A DNA stretch of 64,000 bases from Bacillus sp. FJAT-27264. Lineage in GTDB: Bacteria > Bacillota > Bacilli > Paenibacillales > Paenibacillaceae. Below the pieces are notes generated by a model. That model was not told the origin of the DNA. It searched no databases and saw only the letters and a program-made list of their open reading frames with translations. The stretch covers positions 418,487 to 482,486 of the forward strand of contig NZ_MAQW01000029.1 of the NCBI RefSeq assembly GCF_001682855.1. Reading direction: 5' to 3'. Of this stretch, positions 36,473-43,721 are shown in pieces; position 1 is the first letter of the stretch, and every line of letters starts with the position of its first letter. The translations under genes and the position numbers were made by a program.

Positions 36473-37384
36473 TTATTTTTTTCTGGCTCTATAAAATGCA
36501 TAACCTACCGCCGTAACCAGCACAGCCGCCCCACTACTCAATGTTGGAATGAGCTTCGGTCCCGCTTGCTCTTCTGCTCCCACAACGGGTGCTATCGTGG
36601 GAGCTGCTCCTGCCGTCGGCTTCTTAGTTGGCGCTGGCGTTGCTACTGGTTTCTTCGCCGGCGCTGACGTTGCCGTCGGCTTCTTCGTTGGCGCTGGCGT
36701 GGCCGCTGGTTTCTTCGCCGGCTCTGACGTTGCCGTCGGTTTCTTCGCCTGCACTGGCGTTGCTGCTGGCTTCTTCGCCGGCACTAACGTAGCCGTTGGC
36801 TTCTTCGCCGGAGCTGGCGTTGCCGCTGATTTCTTCGCTGGCACTGGCGTTGCCGCCGGCTTCTTCGCCGGAGCTGGCGTTGCCGCTGGTTTCTTCGCTG
36901 GCACTGGCGTTGCCGCCGGCTTCTTCGCCGGTACTGGTGATATCGCCTTTAACTTCCCGGCTTCAAACACAAACCGGATTGTATAGTCATGGTCGTAATC
37001 AATAGACGGCACAGTGACATGAATCTTCGCGATCACCGGTTTTTCTACGTCTTTGATCTCGAATTCCACAACCCTAGTATCCGCCGCCTTATTGCTGCTC
37101 ACGACTTTGGCATTACCGCCCGGAACCTGAAATTCGGTGATCCACTCACTATGATTCAGCTGCAAGCGGACTTTAACCGTTCCACTGGAAACTGTCAGCT
37201 GCGCCGGCTTCTCAAAATAGTCATTAGCCATGGAAACGGATTCATCTTCGGCCTTCTTGATGACATAATCGACGCTATAGGTACCTTCCGCCGGAGCGGC
37301 TGACGCCTGAAGCAGCGGCTGCACAGTGTAGGTAAACATCAGTACGAGCATGAATACCAGTCCAAGTTTTCTTCGAATCAACAC
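36473..37384 (-). CDS. IsdC-like NEAT protein with Lys/Pro repeat stalk
   Basis: Haem-relay protein of about 303 residues. A signal peptide is followed by one NEAT domain ending in Tyr130-D-H-D-Tyr134 (YDHDYTIRFVF). Then come 11 copies of a PAKKPAATPV-like decapeptide and a C-terminal hydrophobic helix ending YRARKK. The helix is preceded by LIPTLSSG, which is not a clear LPxTG or NPQTN sorting motif, so it may be membrane-held. GTG at 37384 is chosen because AGGAGG lies 12 bases before it; the longer open frame would start inside the Fur box. It is the first gene of the five-gene haem operon. Confidence 0.85.
   Translation of the reverse strand: MLIRRKLGLVFMLVLMFTYTVQPLLQASAAPAEGTYSVDYVIKKAEDESVSMANDYFEKPAQLTVSSGTVKVRLQLNHSEWITEFQVPGGNAKVVSSNKAADTRVVEFEIKDVEKPVIAKIHVTVPSIDYDHDYTIRFVFEAGKLKAISPVPAKKPAATPVPAKKPAATPAPAKKPAATPVPAKKSAATPAPAKKPTATLVPAKKPAATPVQAKKPTATSEPAKKPAATPAPTKKPTATSAPAKKPVATPAPTKKPTAGAAPTIAPVVGAEEQAGPKLIPTLSSGAAVLVTAVGYAFYRARKK
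36602..36931 (-). repeat. Eleven tandem 30-base repeats encoding a Lys/Pro stalk
   Basis: In-frame 30-base units encode PAKKPAATPV variants (for example PTKKPTATSA, QAKKPTATSE). Such a stalk could span the wall. Copy number is likely to vary between strains by slippage. The long frame on the opposite strand is a by-product. Confidence 0.9.
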
Positions 37385-37425
37385 GGTATCAATCTGCCTC
37401 CTTTCCAAATTCATGCATTTATCAT

Positions 37426-37440
37426 TGATAATCATTATCA
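37426..37440. promoter_or_regulatory. Fur box upstream of the IsdC-like operon
   Basis: TGATAATCATTATCA, a perfect 7-1-7 Fur palindrome, 42 bases before the GTG start of the IsdC-like gene. Confidence 0.85.
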
Positions 37441-37544
37441 ACTTATCGGCAAAAAAAAAGCAACCCCTGCTCCCCTTTTTCTTGTATTTGCCAATAATTC
37501 ATGTAATGTTCCAGTAAAACATGTAGAAGTTGGACGCTGACATG

Positions 37545-37574
37545 ATAATAATGTGATTTTTTAACCTTTGTCAA
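37545..37574 (-). promoter_or_regulatory. Sigma-A type promoter candidate for the IsdC-like operon
   Basis: Minus-strand TTGACA (37574-37569) and TATTAT (37550-37545) are 18 bases apart. The -35 lies in a 14-base block TTGTCAACCCTTTT (37568-37581) identical to the one at the other haem promoter (31334-31347). It would give a leader of about 150 bases with the Fur box inside it. A second candidate closer to the Fur box (TTGCTT then GATAAT) is possible. An inverted repeat CATGT...ACATG (37500-37523) lies in the leader. Confidence 0.5.
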
Positions 37575-37735
37575 CCCTTTTCTAAGATCTTTTGTTTTAA
37601 AATTCTCTGTTCTTCAAATCAAAATGAATACAGTTTTAGTGGCGAAACCCCGCATTCTAAGCTTCCCAATAAGGCTTCTTTACTGAAAATCCAACCCTGG
37701 ATGTCACTATTCTGCCATGAAAATGTGAAAATTGT

Positions 37736-37764
37736 TTGACAACGATAATGATATTCATTATCAT
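37736..37764 (+). promoter_or_regulatory. Promoter overlapped by a Fur box, for the second haem importer
   Basis: TTGACA (37736-37741) and TATCAT (37759-37764) are exactly 17 bases apart. GATAATGATATTCATTATC (37744-37762) covers the spacer and most of the -10 and matches the Fur consensus at 17 of 19 bases. Iron-bound Fur would block RNA polymerase directly. The ATG of the first importer gene follows about 100 bases on. Confidence 0.85.
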
Positions 37765-37865
37765 TTGATAGGAAAAGCAATTATCTTCCTTTCTTTCATC
37801 CCTCATTCGGTACTTCTTCCGAAAGCCCATGATGAGGGTAACTACAACCAAACAGGAGGTTATCC

Positions 37866-38828
37866 ATGGTCAAACAATGGCATGCGCCTCTCCTCCTTCT
37901 AACCTTGTGCGCCCTCCTGCTCACCGCCTGTGGATCGGCGGGACGGATGGAAGTTACTGACGCGGCTGCAGCCTTACCCGCGCTGACCTTGACTGATTTT
38001 GCAGGAAGACAAGTCAACTTCCCCTCTGTGCCACAGCATATTGTGGCGCTGGGTAATGGAGAGGCAGATATTATTATCGCCCTCGGGGGGGCATTGGTCG
38101 GCAAACCAACCTCAAGCGGTGGCACCACGCTTAAGGGAACAGAAGACATCATGCAGATTGGTACGGCGCACGAAGTAGATCTGGAGAAGATCGCCTATCT
38201 CAAGGCTGACGCGGTGCTTGGCAATACGCAGATGAATGCCAAGGATATCCCGGCTATCGAGAGCATCGGGGCCAAAATGGTGTTAACCCAGGCCAATTCA
38301 GTGGCGGATATTACAAAGCAGATCACCCTTTTCGGCCAAATGCTGAACAAGATACCGGAGGCGCAGCAATTAAGCGCGGATATTGAAGCCGGGATAAAGA
38401 ACACAGCGTCCTCCCGTACTGGTGAGAAACCGCGGGTACTGCTGGTATATGGTGCTCCCGGCACCTATATGGCAGCGCTGCCGAATTCACTGGGCGGAAA
38501 TATACTGGAGCTTGCGGGCGGAGCCAATATTGCTGCAGATTATCCAGCGCTACAGAGTTATCCGCAATATGCCACGTTGAATACGGAACGAGTCATGGAA
38601 GCCAATCCACAGATTATCCTTATCATGACCCATGGCAACGGCGAGGAAGTGCAGAAAGGCTTCGAACAGGAAATGCGGCAGAACGCGGCCTGGAGTTCCA
38701 TTGATGCGGTTGTACATAACCGGGTACGTGTTCTTCCCGCCGATCTATTCGGCACGAATCCCGGAACACGAGTGACCGAAGCCCTGCAGCTGTTAGTATC
38801 GCTGTTCGCCGAGTTGGAGGCGCAATGA
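37866..38828 (+). CDS. Haem/iron-chelate binding lipoprotein (IsdE-like)
   Basis: PeripBP_2-type lipoprotein of 320 residues. The signal MVKQWHAPLLLLTLCALLL ends in lipobox LTAC. The fold begins with LTLTDFAGRQVNFPSVPQHIVALG and ends with RVLPADLFGTNPGTRVTEAL. AGGAGG is six bases before the ATG. First gene of the second haem importer, under a Fur-overlapped promoter and divergent from the NEAT operon. It should receive ligand from the surface NEAT proteins and pass it to the permease that it overlaps by ATGA. Haem as ligand is inferred from the monooxygenase at the end of the same operon. Confidence 0.9.
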   Translation: MVKQWHAPLLLLTLCALLLTACGSAGRMEVTDAAAALPALTLTDFAGRQVNFPSVPQHIVALGNGEADIIIALGGALVGKPTSSGGTTLKGTEDIMQIGTAHEVDLEKIAYLKADAVLGNTQMNAKDIPAIESIGAKMVLTQANSVADITKQITLFGQMLNKIPEAQQLSADIEAGIKNTASSRTGEKPRVLLVYGAPGTYMAALPNSLGGNILELAGGANIAADYPALQSYPQYATLNTERVMEANPQIILIMTHGNGEEVQKGFEQEMRQNAAWSSIDAVVHNRVRVLPADLFGTNPGTRVTEALQLLVSLFAELEAQ

Positions 38829-39823
38829 ACAAGCAGCAACGCAATACCCGTAGGACTTTGGCTTGCATTCTTGCTCCTATCCTGTTGTTGCTGGCCTGCC
38901 TGTATGGGCTGACTTATGGTTCCGTCTCTATCTCTCCCGGTGAAGTTTGGTCCATCCTGCTGGGCGACCGCCCGGAAACATCGTCGCTGATTATTATGGA
39001 CCTAAGGCTGCCCCGGGTACTGATCGGCCTCTTGGTTGGCGCTTGCCTAGCCGTGTCCGGCGCGCTGCTACAAGGCGTGATGTCCAATCCCTTGGCCGAT
39101 CCCGGCATTATCGGCGTCTCTGCCGGCGGGGGCTTGGCCGCCGTCATTGCGATGGTGGTTCTGCCGCAGTACAGTTATCTGCTACCTGCCGGAGCTTTTC
39201 TCGGCTCGTTTCTCGCCGCAATCATGATCTATCTGCTGGCCTGGGACAGCGGCGCTTCACCCATGAAAATTGTACTCGCAGGCGTAGCCATCAATGCGCT
39301 ACTCGGCGCTGCTATGAATGGCTTCATGGTCGTCTTCAGCGACCGCGTTCAGGCCGTGCTCCCCTGGTTGTCCGGCGGACTCAGCGGACGTAGCTGGCAT
39401 CATCTCGGCTTCGCTGCGCCGTATGCCCTGATCGGACTGGCCTTGTCGCTCCTGGCCATCAAGCCGGCGAATCTTCTGCTGCTCGGCGATGATTCCGCAC
39501 GGCTGCTTGGACTAAGAGCGGAAGTGTCCCGCTTCCTGATTATTCTGCTGGCCGCACTACTCGCCGGAACTGCCGTCAGCGTAGCTGGACTGGTCGGCTT
39601 TGTTGGCCTGGTCGTTCCGCATGCGGTTCGCCTGTTAATCGGCGGAGATTACCGCTTTCTCTTGCCGATCTCCATGCTGGGCGGTGGCGCACTTGTCGTC
39701 TTCACAGATACGGCTGCCCGCACCTGGTTCGATCCGGTAGAACTACCGGTCGGGATTTTGTTAGCCGGAGTGGGTGCCCCCTTCTTTCTCTACCTGCTAC
39801 GCAGAAGGAGGTTAACTTCATGA
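38825..39823 (+). CDS. Haem/iron-chelate ABC transporter permease, FecCD type
   Basis: BtuC/FecCD-family permease of 332 residues with about ten membrane helices. Landmarks are LRLPRVLIGLLVGACLAVSGALL, NPLADPGIIGVSAGGGL, and VAGLVGFVGLVVPHAVRLLIGG. It starts at an ATGA overlap with the lipoprotein gene (GGAGG upstream) and ends at an ATGA overlap with the ATPase-monooxygenase gene, so the three are translated together. Confidence 0.92.
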   Translation: MNKQQRNTRRTLACILAPILLLLACLYGLTYGSVSISPGEVWSILLGDRPETSSLIIMDLRLPRVLIGLLVGACLAVSGALLQGVMSNPLADPGIIGVSAGGGLAAVIAMVVLPQYSYLLPAGAFLGSFLAAIMIYLLAWDSGASPMKIVLAGVAINALLGAAMNGFMVVFSDRVQAVLPWLSGGLSGRSWHHLGFAAPYALIGLALSLLAIKPANLLLLGDDSARLLGLRAEVSRFLIILLAALLAGTAVSVAGLVGFVGLVVPHAVRLLIGGDYRFLLPISMLGGGALVVFTDTAARTWFDPVELPVGILLAGVGAPFFLYLLRRRRLTS

Positions 39824-40965
39824 GTACCCGCAGTGATAACAGCGACACCATCAAAAGTGACCCGGCCATTGAATGCCGTCAGCTAAATTATACGCACGGC
39901 GGCTTCAGGCTGAAGGATATTGAGCTTAGCATTCCGTCAGGACAGCTCACTGCGATTGTCGGACCCAATGGCTCTGGCAAATCCACGCTACTGCGCATCT
40001 TGGCCGGACTTGCCGCCCAGGAGTCAGGAGAAGTGCGGATTCTTGGTGAGGAGCTTCATAAGTTCCCTCGCCGAAAATTAGCCCGTACCCTGGCAATGCT
40101 CCCGCAGTCCAAGCACGTGCCAGAGAATTTAACCGTCCGCGAGTTGGTAGCCTACGGCCGCTCTCCCTACCAAAGTCCCTGGAACTACTCGGCAAGCCCC
40201 GAGGACCATCAATGGATCGACCATGCATTGCAGCTAACGGGAACCGCCAGGTATGCTGACCGCATGTTCCATACTTTATCCGGGGGTGAGCAACAAAAAG
40301 CCAGAATCGCTATGACCCTGGCCCAAAATACGGATATTCTGCTTCTTGATGAACCGACTACTTTTCTCGATATTACCCATCAATTCGACGTTATGAACAT
40401 GCTTGCGTCCATCAACCGAGAGACCGGAATCACAATAGTGATGGTACTGCATGATCTGCCGCAGGCCATTGCTTTCAGTCATCATATGGTGGCGCTAAGG
40501 CGCGGATCTGTTGTGGCCGCGGGAAGGCCGCGGGTGCTGCTTGACGATGTTTTTTTACAGAAAGTATATGATCTTGAGGCTTCAGTGAGTTATGTGGAGA
40601 ATTACCCTGTAATTATTCCAAAAACCTATTATAAATTGGAGGAACATAACATGATTATCGTGAACAATACTTCGCAAATTAAGAAAGGCCAGGCTTCGCT
40701 GCTGATTAACCGGTTCGATAAGGTCGGCAAAGTTGAAGAGATGGAAGGCTTTCTCGGCCTTGAGGTACTTCTGAATGAGAAACCGGCAGAATACGATGAA
40801 GTAACCATCAGCACACGCTGGGTATCCAAAGAAGCTTTCCAGGGCTGGACTCGCAGCGACGCCTTCCGTGAATCGCATTCCCACCGTGAGACGCCGGAAT
40901 ATATTTTGTCTAATGCAATATCCTTCCACGAGGTTAAAATTGTTCGCAATCCGATTAGTGCTTAA
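39820..40965 (+). CDS. Fusion: FecE-type ABC ATPase joined to IsdG-type haem monooxygenase
   Basis: One 381-codon frame encoding two activities. Residues 1-277 are a full importer ATPase: Walker A GPNGSGKST (48-56), signature LSGGEQQKARIAMTLAQ, Walker B ILLLDEPT, VLHD switch. From Met278 the frame continues into a 104-residue antibiotic-biosynthesis-monooxygenase fold that aligns with IsdG. The haem-degradation triad is intact at Asn283, Trp343 and His353 (N6, W66, H76 of the domain; N7, W67, H77 in S. aureus IsdG). There is almost no linker. GGAGGA lies seven bases before the Met278 codon, so a free monooxygenase may also be made. Import energy and haem ring opening are thus physically or translationally coupled. 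Confidence 0.9.
   Translation: MSTRSDNSDTIKSDPAIECRQLNYTHGGFRLKDIELSIPSGQLTAIVGPNGSGKSTLLRILAGLAAQESGEVRILGEELHKFPRRKLARTLAMLPQSKHVPENLTVRELVAYGRSPYQSPWNYSASPEDHQWIDHALQLTGTARYADRMFHTLSGGEQQKARIAMTLAQNTDILLLDEPTTFLDITHQFDVMNMLASINRETGITIVMVLHDLPQAIAFSHHMVALRRGSVVAAGRPRVLLDDVFLQKVYDLEASVSYVENYPVIIPKTYYKLEEHNMIIVNNTSQIKKGQASLLINRFDKVGKVEEMEGFLGLEVLLNEKPAEYDEVTISTRWVSKEAFQGWTRSDAFRESHSHRETPEYILSNAISFHEVKIVRNPISA
40638..40653 (+). promoter_or_regulatory. Internal ribosome site and start codon for a free IsdG-like protein
   Basis: GGAGGA, seven bases, then ATG at 40651, all inside the 39820-40965 frame. Initiation here would give a 104-residue protein (40651-40965), the normal length of stand-alone IsdG/HmoA enzymes. 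Confidence 0.7.
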
Positions 40966-41068
40966 ACGTGATCTGAGCTAATGGATTCCCGGACGCCAAT
41001 GTCTTTTATCTTGATATGATATGATATGTATACCACTATTGCCAGTATGAGCTGAAGTAATAATTCAT

Positions 41069-41116
41069 AGGAGCGGGAGCTAAGACCTTATATTAGAGGC
41101 CTAGACTCTCGCTCCT
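41069..41116 (+). terminator. Long hairpin downstream of the second haem importer
   Basis: Eleven-base outer stem AGGAGCGGGAG / CTCTCGCTCCT (one mismatch), with further inner pairing, followed by TGCTTATTTT, about 100 bases past the stop. The rest of 40966-41311 holds nothing recognised. Confidence 0.6.
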
Positions 41117-41311
41117 GCTTATTTTAGAGATATAGAACGATGGAATTATAGATTCTTCTTAACCATTAATCGGCCATTCATTTGGAAAAGAGAACCCCTA
41201 TTTCGATTCATTATTTTTACTTTTCGGAAAGATCAAAAATATAATTCAAATCCCCCAATACTGACGTGTAACAGACCATCAATCTTTCTCAGATCCGATC
41301 ACCTTCCTTTC

Positions 41312-42508
41312 TTAGATGCGATGTTGACTTTTAAATTTGAAAATCTCGTCAACAGCTTGGTGAGATCCACCTGCTTTTAGAAAGGGTTCTCTAATAGCAG
41401 CAACAGCTGCCTTGAAGGTTGGGTCGCTTAACACATGATCTACCGCTTCACGTAGTTGTTTGGCAGATAAGCTTTCCATTTGCAATTTAACTCCTGCCCC
41501 GATGTTGGCCACTCGCCCGGCAATGATTGGCTGATCGGCACTCTGTGGGATTACAATTAGCGGCACTCCGTAGTAGAGACCTTCATTGGCACTGTTCATC
41601 CCACCATGTGTGATAAATAATTTGGTGTATCTCAGTACGTCCGTTTGTGGAACATAATTTTTCACGATAAAGTTGCTAGGAATCTGCCCTAAATCAGAAA
41701 TTTGAACCCTACTCCCAATAGACATGACGATCATATGCTCCGAGTTACCCAATGCCTCAAAACAAAGCTTATAGAAATCAATCGCTTGGTTAAAGACAGT
41801 ACCCAGTGAAATGTAAATTGGACTTTTCTCCATGATTGCCATGAGGTCGAAGTGTTCTTGCGTTGATCGTGAAGAGATGGATGGTCCTACAAATTTATAG
41901 CTTTCGTCGATTGCTTCTTCATGAGGTTGGAACTCCCTCGTTGTATACACGATTGTAAGTGGCGCAGGATTACAAAACACTTCGTACGGAGAAAGGATTT
42001 CCACATTATATTTTTCCTTCACCATATCCGTCAGGTCATTAAATTTATCGTATATAGGTTGAACTATTTCTGCAGGTACCCCTTTAAAAGACTGTTCCAA
42101 CGTTCTGTCGAATACCTCTTTTGTCTGCGCAAAGGTAGTACAAGAGTTGATGGCAGGAAGCTTAAGAATTTGCGCAAGCAAATGTCCACAACCAAACATG
42201 GAATCATGAATGATGTAATCAAAATGCTCTCCTGCGATCTGTTCAAGAACGGTTGGGAACACTATATCTACCGTAAGTAAAAGACCGTTGATTCTTTCGA
42301 GGACATAATCTTTTCCACCTGAGATAAAAGCTTTAATAAATCTTTGATCGTCAAAGGTTCGTACGGTAGCTCCCGTCTTCTCCATCCGCTCCCTATAAGC
42401 TTCTATAGCAAAGTACACCACCTCTTCTCCACGCGCAATAAGCTCTTGCACTACTCCAAGTGTCGGATTGATATGTCCCTCAGATCCACCATTAATAAAA
42501 TAAAACAC
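41312..42508 (-). CDS. Macrolide-family glycosyltransferase (YjiC-like), start probably frameshifted
   Basis: GT1-family UDP-sugar transferase of 398 residues: N-terminal acceptor half with EGHINPTLGVVQELI, C-terminal donor half with LFITHGGMNSANEGLYYGVP and VIPQSADQP. Such enzymes glycosylate macrolides, flavonoids and other small molecules. In this frame the only start is GTG at 42508, 15 bases from AGGAG. The well-placed ATG at 42515 (eight bases from AGGAG) reads MARVLFY and then stops. Removing a single T gives MARVLFINGGSEGHINPT, the expected family N-terminus. One inserted T therefore seems to have broken the gene start, by mutation or sequencing error. Confidence 0.82.
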   Translation of the reverse strand: MFYFINGGSEGHINPTLGVVQELIARGEEVVYFAIEAYRERMEKTGATVRTFDDQRFIKAFISGGKDYVLERINGLLLTVDIVFPTVLEQIAGEHFDYIIHDSMFGCGHLLAQILKLPAINSCTTFAQTKEVFDRTLEQSFKGVPAEIVQPIYDKFNDLTDMVKEKYNVEILSPYEVFCNPAPLTIVYTTREFQPHEEAIDESYKFVGPSISSRSTQEHFDLMAIMEKSPIYISLGTVFNQAIDFYKLCFEALGNSEHMIVMSIGSRVQISDLGQIPSNFIVKNYVPQTDVLRYTKLFITHGGMNSANEGLYYGVPLIVIPQSADQPIIAGRVANIGAGVKLQMESLSAKQLREAVDHVLSDPTFKAAVAAIREPFLKAGGSHQAVDEIFKFKSQHRI

Positions 42509-42689
42509 GCGCCATTTCTACCACTCCTTAGGTTTGCTGTTCTCTAAATTGTGTAAGAGTACGGGGCACACCATCCACATTATTAATATAACAAATATTG
42601 GAATTATTTCTATCATAGTACAATCCTTTAAAAACCTCAAACTTTTAGTGTATGGGAGGAGTTACTCTCCGAAAAACTGACAACACGCA

Positions 42690-42712
42690 GAAAAACCACC
42701 TTCAAAGGTGGT
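42690..42712 (-). terminator. Terminator of the GNAT gene
   Basis: Minus-strand stem ACCACC / GGTGGT with a six-base loop followed by TTTTTC, just past the stop at 42736. Confidence 0.8.
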
Positions 42713-42735
42713 CTCACTGGAATAACATATAAAAT

Positions 42736-43275
42736 TCACTTCCACTCGTCTGCCAAAATGGCATAAACACAATCATCATACCAGGCATCATTCATCCGGT
42801 AGCTTTTGATAAAATGGGCTTCTTTTCTAAACCCCAGATTCTCCAGGAGCTTGATCGACTTCAAATTGTCAGAATCCACTGATCCTGTAATTCTATGCTT
42901 ACCCAGCCCGTTGAACAAATAATCGATTACGGCCCGAACCCCCTCGGAGGCATATCCTTTGCCTTGGAATTCAGGAGAGAGCGTATATCCTAGTTCAGCC
43001 TGAAAACCATCATACATAAAATGAATGCCGACATCACCAATAAGCTGCCCATCCTTCATAGAAATAGCAACTTGAAGCCATGAATCGCTGGTATTCGGTA
43101 TGACAGCCATATTGTCCGAAATAAACTTTTCAACCTCACTAATATCCTCTGGTCGCCATGATTGATACTTATATACCTCAGGCATCGCACGATATCTAAA
43201 AAAAGCGTCTCTATCTTTCATTTCAAGCGTTCTGATTAATAATCGTTTTGTTTTAATTACATCGAATGTACTCAT
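42736..43275 (-). CDS. GNAT N-acetyltransferase, RimJ/RimL type
   Basis: Acetyl-CoA-dependent acetyltransferase of 179 residues. It shows the RimJ/RimL pattern: TKRLLIRTLEMKDRDAFFRY at the N-terminus, ELGYTLSPEFQGKGYASEGVRAVIDYLF (the acetyl-CoA-binding Q/RxxGxG/A motif as QGKGYA) in the middle, and SIKLLENLGFRKEAHFIKSY near the end. TTGGAGG precedes the ATG. It is monocistronic with a terminator. Substrate could be a ribosomal protein N-terminus, another protein or a small molecule. Confidence 0.9.
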   Translation of the reverse strand: MSTFDVIKTKRLLIRTLEMKDRDAFFRYRAMPEVYKYQSWRPEDISEVEKFISDNMAVIPNTSDSWLQVAISMKDGQLIGDVGIHFMYDGFQAELGYTLSPEFQGKGYASEGVRAVIDYLFNGLGKHRITGSVDSDNLKSIKLLENLGFRKEAHFIKSYRMNDAWYDDCVYAILADEWK

Positions 43276-43721
43276 ATGATGCCTCCAATTTTATATAAAA
43301 GCTGATGATTCAGCAATTCACAATATATAGACATATTGTCTGCAAGAACTTCATGTTTATACTAGCCTAAAAAGCTGTTGCGTTCAATAAATAGGCATAA
43401 CATTAGCGTCTCCTAACCCCAACGGTCCTTTCAAATTTAACCCATTCCGGGACCTGTGCTACCTATGGTAATGAACAGGGAAATCAGAATGTCTTAGCCA
43501 AAATGAAACACTATGAGTATTTTAAATGGGAGCATTTTACCGCAAATCACGAAATGTTTCCCAGCTCCTGTTCAGAAATACCGAAACTTATTTAGGTTAA
43601 ATTTAATTTTTCACCATTCCCGCCAATTAATTATCATATAAAAACCAGAATCTCCCCATATCATCAATTTATGGTGAAAAATACTGTTTCATAACATTCT
43701 TTTAAAAAGAATAATTAGCAC
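43276..43721. other. Intergenic stretch without a recognisable gene
   Basis: About 445 AT-rich bases. An imperfect hairpin GGGAGCATTT / AAATGTTTCCC lies at about 43528-43562, without a clear T tail. No coding frame with a ribosome site was seen. Confidence 0.5.

Noticed and set aside
36549..36986. Plus-strand GVAAGFFAG repeat frame
   Set aside because: Antisense shadow of the Lys/Pro decapeptide repeats of the IsdC-like gene.
37796..38152. 118-codon minus-strand frame over the second haem importer promoter
   Set aside because: It runs antisense through the lipoprotein gene, with no supporting signals.
43528..43562. Hairpin GGGAGCATTT / AAATGTTTCCC as a terminator or small RNA
   Set aside because: Imperfect stem, no T tail, no adjoining promoter recognised.
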